Source of the DNA: Pelargonium nanum
Lineage: Eukaryota > Streptophyta > Magnoliopsida > Geraniales > Geraniaceae
Direction of reading: 5' to 3'
Assembly (NCBI GenBank): GCA_036897485.1
Contig: JAYMTF010001390.1
Coordinates: 1 to 23,714 of the forward strand
Length of the DNA: 23,714 bases
Shown one piece after another: positions 10,401-20,217 of this stretch. Numbering within the stretch: the first letter of the stretch is position 1; the number at the start of each line of letters is the position of its first letter. The translations under genes were made by a program, and so were the position numbers. The notes beneath the pieces were generated by a model that saw nothing but the letters and a program-made list of their open reading frames with translations, made no database searches and was not told the origin of the DNA.

Positions 10401-10410
10401 TATATATATA
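10401..10410 (+). promoter_or_regulatory. Candidate TATA box of the CC-NBS-LRR gene
   Basis: TATATATATA lies about 75 bp upstream of the chosen ATG at 10485. A start of transcription about 30 bp further on gives a 5' UTR of roughly 45 nt. The sequence around is AT-rich, so this is suggestive only. Confidence 0.4.
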
Positions 10411-10484
10411 CATTATCGATCTGCCAAATAAAACTGCACTTGTTTCTCAATCTCCAAGTACTGCTTCTTCTAATTACAACAAAA

Positions 10485-13082
10485 ATGACTGAGTCATTGA
10501 TCTTGTTCAACACTGTACAGAAAATTCTGGGGAAAGTAATTTCCCTTGCTTCTCAACAATTTTGGGTGGCTTGGGGTCTCCAGAGTGACCTCAAAAGGCT
10601 CGAGACATCCTTGTCCAGCATCAACGCCGTCATTTTGGATGCCCAGGAACAACGCACCACCAACCACAAGCTCGGTCTCTGGCTCCGACAGCTCAAACAC
10701 GTTTTGTACGATGCTGAGGACGTGCTCGATGAATTTGCTTATCACATCTTGCATACGCAAGTTGTGAACACACGCGGTGACACCAACAGGAAGGTACGCC
10801 GTTTCTTTTCCACCACCTCGAATCCTATGTTGTTTCGTGTCCGAATCGGGTGTAGAGTCAAGGGGATTAGACAGAGGTTAGATGAGATTAATGCCAACAA
10901 AAATGAATTCAATCTCGCTACCAACTTTCAAGCTGACAACGGCCAGGTCGGCCTGTTCAAAGAGAGGGAGATGACCCACTCTTTTGTTGATTCTTCTGAC
11001 ATTGTCGGAAGGGAAGCGGACAGTTGGGCCATTGAGCAGTTTTTGATGGACCCTCGTGGTCACCAGGAGAATGTTTCGGTAATCCCTATTGTTGGAATGG
11101 GTGGTCTTGGGAAGACCGCTCTGGCTAAACTAGTTTTCAACCATAAAAGAGTTGTGGATCATTTTGAGTCTAAAGTATGGGTGTGTCTAGGGGACATGAA
11201 GGAGTTCAATGTCAATCATGTGATGTCAAATATTGTCAAATCTCTTATCACTTTTACTAAAGAGAGTATTGTTGATACTTCGAATCCCCAACACTTGCAA
11301 AATGCCATTCAGGACAAGTTTCAAAACAAAAGATTTTTACTTATCTTGGACGACATGTGGGATGTTAATCGTTCTAGATGGTTGGAACTCAAAGCACTAT
11401 TAGCGTGCGGTGCTGAAGGAAGTAAAATTGTTGTCACTACCAGGTACAGTTCAGTTGCTTCGTGTGTGGGTACCGTTTCTCCATATAACTTGAAAGGCAT
11501 TTCTCACGAGGAAAGTGTTGCGCTATTTCAAAAATTGGTTTTTGCTAGTGAAAGTGAGATCGACCATAATTTGATGAAAATTGGAGAAGAAATAGTGAGA
11601 AAATGCAAAGGAGTTCCTTTGGCTGTGAAAACCCTAGGAAGTCTACTATTCTCAAAGACGGACAAACATGAGTGGTCATTGGTGAGAGATAGTGCTATTT
11701 GGCAAATTGAAGACAGTCAAAATGACATTTTGCATATACTCAAATTTAGTTATACTCAGCTGTCACCTCAGTTGAAACAATGCTTCGTTTATTGTTCAGT
11801 TTTCCCAGAAGACTATGTGTTTTATGATTTATCATTGATCTCATTTTGGATGGCGCACGGACTCCTTCAGACACCAAAGAGAAAGCAAGGAAATGTCCTT
11901 GCTACATCACAGCCCGAATACATCGGTAAACAATACATAAAAGAATTGCTTTCGAGAGGCTTCTTTCAAGAATCAAAAGAATATTCATGGTGTTCTACCT
12001 TTAAAATGCATGATTTGATACGCGAACTCGCTTGTTCATTGGGAGGAGAGGAGTTTGCGATCATAAACGCCGACGGAGAAAACACTGGGGAGAATGTTAG
12101 GCATGTATGGTTCCAAGAGCAAAACAGGCCAAACTTGTCAACGAATTCAAGTGATCTCATTCAAACTGTACTACTTGGACGCCAACTCGAGCTTTCAGAG
12201 GCATATATCACCAAATTCAAGAATCTAAAGGTTTTATCCTTAGCAGATTCAAAGCTTAAAGAGTTGCCAAAATCTATTGGTACTCTAAAACATTTGAGGT
12301 TTCTTGACCTACAAGGTTGCATTAGATTAAAGAGACTATCAAATTCCATTTACAAGCTTCATAATTTGCAAACTCTACTACTCAGCGGATGCTACATTGA
12401 AGAAGTGTCTGAGCAAATAGGAGAGCTTGTTAATCTCAGAATACTTGGGATCACAACAACACAGAAGCAACTTCCTTATAAAAATGGAATTGAAAGTCTC
12501 ACTTGTCTACAATATGTGGAGTGCATGCACAGCCCGAATCTTGAGATACTATTCGAAGGGACTCAAGTGATCAAGCTCGAGTCCCTTCGAACATTGATTG
12601 TTCAGGACTGTGCAAGATTGAAATCTTTGTTTACGAGTTGTTGCCTACCAGCTTTGGAGGTTTTGTGCATATGCTACTGTCAAAAACTGAATCCCAATCT
12701 GACAGATGGGTGTTTTGAGCTGCCGAGTCTTAGGTGGTTGACAATTGATTGCTTGCTCCAGCTGGAGGATGGTTTGCCAGAGTGGATTGAGGGATGTGCA
12801 GAGACTTTAGAGTACCTGGAAATCAAATATTGTGAGAATCTGAAAGCGCTGCCGGAGTGGCTCCCGAAGCTGAGGTCTCTCCGGACACTGAAGATCAAGC
12901 ACTGCTACAAATTGGAGTCTCTGCCACAAGGGATGGAACAGCTAACTGGACTCAAGGAGCTCCATATATCACACTGTTATAGGTTGGGTGCAAGATGCAG
13001 GGAAGGAAGTGGAGAGGATTGGCACATGATTGCTCATGTCCCCAACATTACTATAACTGATCTGTGGAGAGGTAAAGATTAA
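10485..13082 (+). CDS. CC-NBS-LRR (CNL) disease resistance protein, RGA-like, intronless
   Basis: One uninterrupted frame of 865 residues. The start is the first ATG, in good context (AAAAATGAC). The open frame extends 15 codons further upstream but only from a TTG. An Rx-type coiled coil covers about residues 1-150, with EDVLDEF at 78-84. The NB-ARC domain has P-loop GMGGLGKT (204-211), kinase-2 LLILDDMW (285-292, whose final W marks the CC class), RNBS-B GSKIVVTTR (312-320), GVPLA (376-380), RNBS-D CFVYCSVFPEDY (433-444) and MHD (508-510). Leucine-rich repeats run from about 570 to the end. Every key NB-ARC motif is present, so the protein could act as a nucleotide-dependent immune switch in the cytosol. 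The matching pathogen effector cannot be told from sequence. The gene faces away from the ABCB gene and converges on the F-box array. Confidence 0.95.
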   Translation: MTESLILFNTVQKILGKVISLASQQFWVAWGLQSDLKRLETSLSSINAVILDAQEQRTTNHKLGLWLRQLKHVLYDAEDVLDEFAYHILHTQVVNTRGDTNRKVRRFFSTTSNPMLFRVRIGCRVKGIRQRLDEINANKNEFNLATNFQADNGQVGLFKEREMTHSFVDSSDIVGREADSWAIEQFLMDPRGHQENVSVIPIVGMGGLGKTALAKLVFNHKRVVDHFESKVWVCLGDMKEFNVNHVMSNIVKSLITFTKESIVDTSNPQHLQNAIQDKFQNKRFLLILDDMWDVNRSRWLELKALLACGAEGSKIVVTTRYSSVASCVGTVSPYNLKGISHEESVALFQKLVFASESEIDHNLMKIGEEIVRKCKGVPLAVKTLGSLLFSKTDKHEWSLVRDSAIWQIEDSQNDILHILKFSYTQLSPQLKQCFVYCSVFPEDYVFYDLSLISFWMAHGLLQTPKRKQGNVLATSQPEYIGKQYIKELLSRGFFQESKEYSWCSTFKMHDLIRELACSLGGEEFAIINADGENTGENVRHVWFQEQNRPNLSTNSSDLIQTVLLGRQLELSEAYITKFKNLKVLSLADSKLKELPKSIGTLKHLRFLDLQGCIRLKRLSNSIYKLHNLQTLLLSGCYIEEVSEQIGELVNLRILGITTTQKQLPYKNGIESLTCLQYVECMHSPNLEILFEGTQVIKLESLRTLIVQDCARLKSLFTSCCLPALEVLCICYCQKLNPNLTDGCFELPSLRWLTIDCLLQLEDGLPEWIEGCAETLEYLEIKYCENLKALPEWLPKLRSLRTLKIKHCYKLESLPQGMEQLTGLKELHISHCYRLGARCREGSGEDWHMIAHVPNITITDLWRGKD

Positions 13083-13415
13083 TGAAAACATGTCTAATTT
13101 GTGTTGTCCCAAAGGATTATTATTGTTTGCTGAGCAATGTGGAAGCTTCACATATCTGGTTTGGTTCTGAGATGTGCTACTATTTGTGTTTTTTGCTTCT
13201 TTATTTTGTTCATATTCACACAAGTTTGTCTCTTTTGCTCTTAAGTTGTGTTTGTTGTTGTAATGTAGATTTGAATGGTACCTCCAAAACTGAGTGTTCT
13301 TATTTCTATTTTGAGAAAAATTGATAAGTTAATGTGGTATACATACTTTTGTATCCTCGTTATCGTGTGTTAAGAAATAGCATGTAGACTAAGATCACAA
13401 ATATCTGTGATAGCA
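13083..13415. other. Convergent intergenic region after the CNL gene
   Basis: This is the 3' flank of the plus-strand CNL gene, and it meets the degraded F-box fragment on the minus strand. It is T-rich. The short open frames have no recognisable content. Confidence 0.5.
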
Positions 13416-13791
13416 GTAGCACCCCCATTGACTTGCATCAATTACATAACGAACATCAATATTTGCTTCAACCAAGTTGCCCACATTACTAACCTCAAAA
13501 CGACTCAACAAAGGAACCATCAGAGTAAGATATACTTAAGACCCGGAGCATTAAGAATAGTAAAGCTATGCAAATTAATCGAACCAAAATCAAGTCCCGA
13601 TAATCAACACGCACATTAGTCAAGGTAGGCGAGGAAATATCATAACGAATGACATTATCAAGTTTGTCTCTTACTACAAGAAGTTCATCAAGAAAAGGAC
13701 AACCAGAGATCAGATTGCGAACAGTCTCATCGCCTTTATCAATGCCATATTCAACATAACTGAGATGCAAAACCTTAAGGCTCGGAAGTTG
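13416..13791 (-). pseudogene. Truncated F-box/LRR gene fragment (LRR part only)
   Basis: The minus strand matches the middle of exon 1 of the neighbouring F-box genes, from the 'LPSLKVLHLSYV' LRR region to the 'VEAN.DV.Y..DASQW' region. The F-box part, the 3' end of exon 1 and exon 2 are absent. At least two frameshifts are visible against the paralogs: one base missing in the segment equal to 'CRDLDFGS', and two extra bases in the segment equal to 'LKYLTL'. The similarity stops abruptly at 13791 with no splice site. This is a dead, partial copy lying just downstream of the intact copy. Confidence 0.85.
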
Positions 13792-14042
13792 CCATCAAAA
13801 AAATACAAAAATCCCCAAAATTGTAGGTTTTGAATGACTAAATATTTATTGAGATGCAATATTTATATCACAGTACGTATTCAGCAAAAGAGATTATATA
13901 TATAGTGAAAACTAGACATTCCTTCAAATGATGTATTCAGCAAAAGGCAATAATGTATCCATCGATCATCAATATTCAAATTTCAAAATGAGTGCATATA
14001 TGCATATGATCATAACAAAATACTACCCGTTTTCGACAAAGA
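13792..14042. other. 3' flank of F-box copy 1
   Basis: There is no gene here. The part at about 13900-14042 resembles the 3' flank of F-box copy 2 at about 16150-16296 (AACTAGA.ATTCC.TCAAAT, TAATGTATCCATC, ATGAGTGCAT), so the duplicated unit ran past the stop codon. Confidence 0.5.
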
Positions 14043-15498
14043 TCATGAGTATTTGCCTTTCTCGAAGGTAAGTTGACATTTGGGCGAACCTCTCTCAAAA
14101 CTTGATAACCTCTTCCAAATATGAAAACTTTTCTTCGAATAGGCAGGAGGATAATTTATTGTCATGTCCATCAAAGCCCTCGAGTTTTCTAGAATACATC
14201 TAATAAAACCCATTTCTAATTTGAAGCCTTCAAACTTTTGAAGTATAAATGTCTTGAGATGAGAGGACAAACAAGTGGGAACAAACTCTAAGGGAATCGG
14301 GTAATGAGGCATGCCACAACGGCATTTGTAGCACATATGGACCCTTAAAATGGTAAGATGTTCTAAATGTGGAAACTTTGGTAGCAAGCGCTTAAACAAG
14401 CACCATATGCAGTAAGCTTCGGACAATAACTTCAACTTGACTACATTATGAAATTCGGGTAACGATTCCATAAAAGCAATATAATATTGATGATCCTGCA
14501 AATAACACAAGGTGGGTTAAAAAAATAAAGTTAGCATTGTCTGTATACATATTGACCATATATACAAAAGAAATGTTACTTACATGTGTATCTCGTTGAG
14601 CTTTAAAAACACCTTCCAATCGCAGAAATTTGACATTATTTATCAATCTGAAAATATCCATCAATTTGCCCCATCGACTTGATTCATACGCATAACCAAC
14701 ATCAAGATTCGCTTCAACCAAGTTGTGCACGTCACTAATCTCAAAATTACTCGATAAAGGTTTAATAAGAGTGAGATACTTGAGGGCCGGAGCATTAAGA
14801 GTAGTAAATGTTTCCCAATTGTTCCAACAAAAATCAAAATCCCAAAAAGCAACGCACACATTTGTCAAGGTACGCGAGCAAATGTCGTAATGAATGACAT
14901 TATCATATCTAGATCTTTCTACGAGCAATTCATCAAGAATTGGACAACCAGAGATCAGATTGCGAACACTCTCATCACCTTTATACAAAACATAACTGAG
15001 ATGCAAAACTTTAAGGCTCGGAAGTTGTACCGAAGAAACATAATCAACAAAAATGTTATGAGTCAGTTTCAAAATCACCAACGTCTTGGAAGAAAAAAGG
15101 TTCGGAGGCAAATGAGAGGGATAACCATCTTCTTTACAATAGAGATCAAGCTCTTCAACATTGCGCGCTGGAGCCCTAGAAAAAAGTGTATTGAAAAACT
15201 CGCGAATGCTATGAGAATTGACAAATTGCAAGCGAATCTTTCGAATATTGCTGGGTGCCTTTCTAAGCAAAATGTTGGAAATGACACGTTCGAATGTGTA
15301 CCGACCACCTTTTCGGATCTGGCTATGATTGACATGAATGTCGGGTACTAAAATCCAAAGGTATCGCCATTGTTTCGACAAAACGCTAGTTGCAGCAGCT
15401 TTTTTTGTTGTGAGAAATGAGAGAATGTGACAAAGAAGAGGATCTGGTAAGCTGCTGATCCTGTCAATGCTATTGCCATTGCTAGTGATCATTTTCAT
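14043..15498 (-). CDS. F-box/LRR/FBD protein, copy 1, intact
   Basis: Two exons, 14584-15498 and 14043-14495, with a GT-AG phase-0 intron of 88 nt, give 455 residues. The F-box is at about 12-52 ([16 protein letters not shown], then [15 protein letters not shown]). LRR-type repeats follow from about 115 to 360 (NVEELDLY, LVILKLT, LPSLKVLHLSYV, ALKYLTL, NVKFLRLEG). The C-terminal FBD domain is at about 376-450 (KTFILQKFEGFKLEMGFIRC, ILENSRALMDMTI). Proteins of this plan are substrate adaptors of SCF (SKP1-Cullin-F-box) ubiquitin ligases: the F-box binds the SKP1-like subunit and the LRR/FBD part is thought to choose the target. The target is unknown. This is the only copy in the array with the standard start and both exons unbroken. 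Confidence 0.9.
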
Positions 15499-16296
15499 GG
15501 CTTCTTTTGAAACGACTTTTGGAGTTTTGGGTGTTACGACGAGAATAGGGTTTTGGAGGATGGAGACTTACTATTGCACCAGAAAATAACTATAAAATCG
15601 AAAATTAATTACTGATTGCGAACAGAAATTGGTAAGAAATCGAAGAAATGTAAAATTAACAGTAAATAAATAAATATATACATATATATTGTTGAAGAGA
15701 GGAACTCACAGAGATGAAGAAACTCTAAAATTCCAAAAATTGATGATCAGAGAGATGGTTAGGGTTAGAGAAATCGTTGCTCAGAGTGTTAGGTTTAGAG
15801 AGAGGGTGTTACATTGTGTTGAGATCTTTCAGCTAATTAAATATTATTGTTTTGGATTCTAACAACTGTTTGGGCTTTTTATCTTTATTTTTTTCTTTTA
15901 CTTCAGTTATCTACCGCGGTTCAAGCCCGTTAAATCTCACAAGCTTAACTGCAGTGAAAAAAGGCAGTTAAATTTCGCAGTTATAGGCCCAAAATGCTGT
16001 AGTGTAACTATTGCATGAGCTACATTCAACTCGATTATCTATCTAGGTCAAAACAAACCGTATATTTCATATTATTGATACAACAATTTACATTACAAAT
16101 ACACAATGTAAAAGATTGATTTTTACATTATATATTGAAAAAAGAGATTACATATTGAAAACTAGAAATTCCCTCAAATAATGCATTAAGCAAAGGCATT
16201 AATGTATCCATCATGCATATCATTGTTCAAAATTCAAAATGAGTGCATGTGTAAATATGCATATGATCATATCATCACATGCAAAATACCATAAGA
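15499..16296. other. Upstream region of F-box copy 1 and 3' flank of copy 2
   Basis: No separate gene is seen. Next to copy 1 is a short block (about 15525-15570) shared with the other copies' 5' flanks. The stretch at about 15710-15830 is C/T-rich on the minus strand (AACCCTAACC type) and looks like a 5' leader. A CACTA-like end lies at about 15928-16004. The part from about 16150 is the 3' flank of copy 2. Confidence 0.45.
15928..16004 (-). mobile_element. Possible CACTA-type transposon end (single terminus)
   Basis: On the minus strand the sequence begins CACTACAGCATTTTGGGCCT and continues with short repeated units AACTGC and their inverse. TTAACTGC at 15945-15952 pairs with GCAGTTAA at 15964-15971, and another GCAGTTA is at 15977-15983. 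A CACTACA terminus followed by short subterminal repeats in both orientations is typical of CACTA elements. No partner terminus was found nearby, so this is at best a remnant. Confidence 0.4.
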
Positions 16297-17760
16297 TCAC
16301 AAGTATTTGCCTTCCACAAAGCTAAGTTGGCATTTGGTTGAACCCTTTTCAAAGCTTGATAACTTCTTCGAAATATGAATCTTTTTCTTCGAATCTAAGC
16401 TGGGAGGATGGTTTATTGTCATGTCCATCAAGGCCTTCGAGTTTTCCAAAATACATTCAACAAAACCCATTTCTAGTTCGAATCCTTCAAACTTTTGAAG
16501 TATAAATGTAGTAAGATGAAAGGACAAACACGCGGGAATGAACTTTGAAGGAATCGGGTAATGAGGCATGCCACAAAGACGTTTGTAACACATATGAACC
16601 CTAAACATGGTAAGATGTTCTAAATGTGGAAGTTTTGGTAGCAAGCGATTAATCAAGCACCAAATGCAATAAACATCAGACAACTTCAACTCGACTAGGT
16701 TATGAAATTCGGGCAGCGTTTCCATTAAAGCAATGTGTTGATGATCCTGCAAATACAAACAAGACAAAGTAAGTTTAAGAAATTCACATTCTCTATATTG
16801 ATCATACAAAAGAAATGTTACTCACATACGAATCTCGTTGAGCTTTAAAAACGCCCTTCAAATGCAGAAATTTGACATTATACATAGCTCGGAAAATATC
16901 AATGTCCGCGTCCCATTGGCTTGCATCAATTTCATAACCAACATCGAGATTCGCTTCAACCAAGGTGTCCATGTCACTAGCCTCAAAACTACCCAACAAA
17001 GGATCCATAAGAGTAAGATACTTAAGAGCCGGAGCATTAAGAACAGTAATAAAGTTGTGCAAATTATCCGAACCAAAATCAAGATCCCGACAATCAATAC
17101 ACAAATTTGTCAAGGTACACGAGGAAATGTCATAACGAGTGACATTATCATTTTCGGCTCTTTTCACGAGAAGGTGATCAAGAACGGGGCAGCCAGAGAT
17201 CAGATTGCGAACGCTCTCATCACCTCTATAAGTACCATAACAAACATAATCGAGATGCAAAACCTTAAGGCTCGGAAGATGCACCGAAGAATCATATTCA
17301 ACACTAACGAATACTCGAGTCAGTTTCAAAATCACCAACGTCTTGCAAGAGAAAAGGGTACGAGGCAAATGAAAGAATTCTTGATCACAACCATAATTGC
17401 ACAAATAGAGATCGAGCTCTTCGACATTGCCGGGGAGAGCACTGGAGAGAAATGAACTTAGAAAGGTGAATTTAATGCTATCAGAATTGGATTTCAAGCG
17501 AATCTTTGAAATGTTGTGTTTCTTGCGAATCAAGATATTGCAGATAACATGACACAATTTGAAGGAACCATTTCTAGGTATCTGGTATCAATAACGTTGA
17601 TGTTCGGAACCAAAATCCAGAGGTATCGCCATTGTTTCGACAAAATGCTAGTTGCTGCAGCTTCTTTTGTGGTGAGATATGAGAGGATGTGACAAAGAAG
17701 TATATCTGGTAAGCTACTGATCCTGTCAATATTATTGGCATTGCTAGTGATCATGTTCAT
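16297..17760 (-). pseudogene. F-box/LRR/FBD gene, copy 2, one-base frameshift
   Basis: The exons correspond to 16826-17760 and 16297-16746, with a 79-nt GT-AG intron. The start at 17760 ([16 protein letters not shown]) matches the paralogs. Between 17585 and 17586 one base is missing compared with the other three copies (CTGG-TATC against CTGGCTA). The F-box frame then drifts and stops at 17530 after 76 residues. The LRR and FBD parts continue unbroken in the other frame and end with the usual QLSFVEGKYL-type tail. A TATA box lies about 75 bp upstream of the ATG. The lesion is a single base, so it could be a recent inactivation or a sequencing error. If transcribed and translated as read, it would give an F-box-only peptide. 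Confidence 0.8.
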
Positions 17761-17830
17761 GGTTTCATGAGTTTTGGGTGTTACGAGGATAGGTTTTTGG
17801 AGGATGGAGGCTAGGGTTACAAAAGGAGGA

Positions 17831-17840
17831 TAAATATATA
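17831..17840 (-). promoter_or_regulatory. TATA box of F-box copy 2
   Basis: The minus strand reads TATATATTTA, followed about 70 bp later by the ATG at 17760. This places the start of transcription near 17805 and rules out the in-frame ATG at 17847 as the normal start. Confidence 0.5.
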
Positions 17841-17965
17841 ATGGCACAACATGTAATTTAAGGAAATATATAATTCATAAATGAAAGAGATTGCTTTGTT
17901 TTGAAAAATAAATTAAATGTGAGGTTCTGTTTTGATTAATTACAACATTTAAATGGACCAAACCA

Positions 17966-18030
17966 GGTTGGGTCAAGTGGTTTAAGCGCTTCGGATTCCC
18001 TTAGAGATCTCGAGTTCAAGTCTCTATGTA
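17966..18030 (+). repeat. tRNA-derived SINE-like element, copy 2 (core)
   Basis: Box A TGGGTCAAGTGG at 17969-17980 and box B GAGTTCAAGTC at 18012-18022 are spaced as in a tRNA gene, but the region does not fold into a working tRNA. The body AAGCGCTTCGGATTCCCTTA matches copies at about 640 and 20720. The element probably runs further right, because a related-looking tail reaches about 18140, but I cannot fix its end. Confidence 0.55.
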
Positions 18031-18789
18031 AGCGGTATGGGGTAGGTTATTTGGGTTTATAGGGGAGAGCTACTCCAAGTTTTCATAGATTGTGCCTCCG
18101 AAAAGTGCGGGTTCTTGACTTAGTACCTTATGATCAATCACAAGTATAATCTTATATCAGTTGTCATCAAAACTACGTAGTTTTGACTCAAATTTTCTAA
18201 AAAAGAATCATGTCGTTAATTTTGCCTCACACCCTATTTCACCTTTTCGATTCTTTTCTATCGTTTAACGCCGCTTATCCTTTTTCGTCACTGCCCAAGC
18301 TGTCCATGTTTTGCTGCTAGGCTGAAGCCGATATGAGTCAGCACAACATGAGTTGCATGAGTTAGACGCATCACCTGGCAAGAGGTTGTTCCCATTTAAC
18401 TCGAGATCAAAGAAATACAGGAGAGTTTGATAGGAAAAGTTTCGAACTTATGTACAATTGTTTTTATTTAGGCTTAATTATAACAACAACAGATCAAACA
18501 CCACCAAACATTGTCCACTAAAACTACATAATTTGTCTAAAGAACTTTTCACAAAACTATGACTCTTAAGTCTGCAAACCTCATTCTGTTGTTAGTATTG
18601 GTCATGAGATTTTGAATACTATGTTACAAAAGAAAAGAAAAAAGTGAAAACAACTTTGGTTTTACATGACCAATCTTGAAATTAATGATGTATGATGTAT
18701 CCATAATTGTTCAAAACTGAAAAATCATGAGTGCATATATAAAAAAGCACATCATGATATCATAACAAAGCAATATAAGATCACAAGTA

Positions 18790-20217
18790 CTATTTGCCTT
18801 CCTCAAACCTAAGTTGACATCTGGTTGAAACCCTTTCAAATCTTGATAACTTCTTCCAAATATGCTTCTTTTTCTTCGAATTTAAGCCGGGAGGATAATT
18901 TATTGTCATGTCCATCAAAGCCTTCGAGTTATTCAAAATACATCTAACAAAACACATTTCTAGTTCAGATCCTTCAAACTTTTGAAGTTTAAACGTCGTA
19001 AGATGAAAGGACAAACAAGCGGGAACATGCTTTGAAGGAATTGGGTAAAAACGAGGCTTGTCGCAACGTCGTTTGTTACACATATGAACCCTCGAAATGG
19101 TAAGATGTTCTAAACGTGGGAACTTTGGTAACATGCCCTTAAACAAGCACCAGATGCATGAATCATCGGACAACTTCAACTTGACTAGATTATGAAATTC
19201 GGGCATCTTTTTCATTAAAGTTATGTATTCATGATCCTGCAAATACAAATAAGACAAGCTAAGTTCAATAAAGTTAGCATATATTCTCTATATTGACCAT
19301 ACAAAAAAAAAATGTTACTCACATGCATGTCTCGTTGAGCTTTAAAAACACCTTTCAACCGCAAAAATTTGACATTGTTTATATCCCGTAAAATATCCAT
19401 GATAGCATCAACTTCATAGCCAACATCGAGATTTGCTTCAACCAAGTTGTCCACATTACTAACCTCAAAACTACCCAACAAAGGATCCTTAAGAGTAAGA
19501 TACTTAAGAGCCGGAGCGTTAAGGTTAGTAACAAAAAGAAAATCGACCTTCGAACGAAATCTAATTAGTTTCCGACGATCAACACACACATTTGTCAAGG
19601 TACGCGAGTAAATATCGTAACGAGTGACACCATCATATCTGAACCTTTCCACGAGAAGGTCATCGAGAACGGGGCAACCAGAGATCAGACTGCGAACACT
19701 CTCATCGCCTTTATAACGAACATAACTTAGGTGCAAAACCTTAAGGCTCGGGAGTTGCGCCGAAGAAGCACTTTCAATAGTAACTCCATTAGTCAGTTTC
19801 AAAATCACCAACGTCTTGCAAGAGAAAATGGTACGAGGCAACGTAAAGAAAAAGTGTGGATGCACAGAGAGATCAAGCTCTTCAACATTGCGAGAAATAA
19901 ATGTATTTAGAAAGTCGGGATTTCTGTAATAAATGTATTGTAAGCGAATCTTGGGAATAGTGGGTGTTTTTCTGATCAGCAAAATATTGGAGATGACAAG
20001 TTCGGATCTGTAGCGACCATATCTACGTATCTGGCTAGCATCAAAATCAATGTTGGGAACCAAAATCCAGATGTATCGCCATTGTTTCGACAAAATGCTA
20101 GTTGCAGCAGCTTCTTTTGTGGTGAGATATGAGAGGATGTGACAAAGGAGTATATCTGGTAACTGGTAAGCTGCTGATCCTGTCAATACTATTGGCATTG
20201 CTAGTGATCGTGTTCAT
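18790..20217 (-). CDS. F-box/LRR/FBD protein, copy 3, with shifted start codon
   Basis: Exons are 19323-20198 and 18790-19236 with an 86-nt GT-AG intron. From the ATG at 20198 they give 440 residues. The ancestral ATG at 20217 starts [18 protein letters not shown] as in the paralogs, but a 7-bp tandem duplication (20156-20162 and 20163-20169) throws that frame off. A downstream out-of-frame ATG at 20198 (MPIVLTGSAAYQ) re-enters the family frame just before the core F-box [13 protein letters not shown]. LRRs and an FBD tail follow without a stop. The gene thus has a complete frame with a new N-terminus, but its first ATG would need to be skipped. It may be functional through leaky scanning, or it may be a pseudogene with a lucky frame. 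Confidence 0.65.
20156..20169 (-). repeat. 7-bp tandem duplication in the F-box codons of copy 3
   Basis: CTGGTAA occurs twice in a row on the plus strand, and the other three full copies have it once at this position. Seven extra bases shift the frame by one. Confidence 0.9.

Larger units (their letters stand above)
8393..10484. other. Spacer between the divergent ABCB and CC-NBS-LRR genes
   Basis: This 2.1-kb stretch is the upstream region of both neighbours, which point away from each other. I see no intact gene. It holds a diverged direct repeat (about 8640-8740 and 8990-9095), a more GC-rich island with an 84-codon open frame (9537-9791, minus), a 21-bp tandem repeat at 9769-9806 and a 15-bp direct repeat split by an A-rich run at 10117-10164. 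Confidence 0.5.
17761..18789. other. Intergenic region between F-box copies 2 and 3
   Basis: No gene is supported. It holds the promoter of copy 2, a SINE-like stretch at about 17966-18030, and the 3' flank of copy 3 (about 18680-18789), which shares ATGTATCCATAA and GAGTGCATATATAAAAAAGC with the 3' flank of copy 4. Confidence 0.5.

Noticed and set aside
10440-10484. N-terminal extension of the CNL frame
   Set aside because: It has no ATG, only a TTG, and it follows closely after the likely TATA box. The ATG at 10485 has a good context and gives the usual CC start.
16838-17455. A 205-codon frame antisense to F-box copy 2
   Set aside because: It mirrors the LRR-coding strand and has no domain of its own. 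A similar antisense frame at 14890-15351 in copy 1 has the same cause.
17761-17847. Upstream in-frame ATG of F-box copy 2
   Set aside because: It lies upstream of the likely TATA box and the paralogs start at the MNMITS position.
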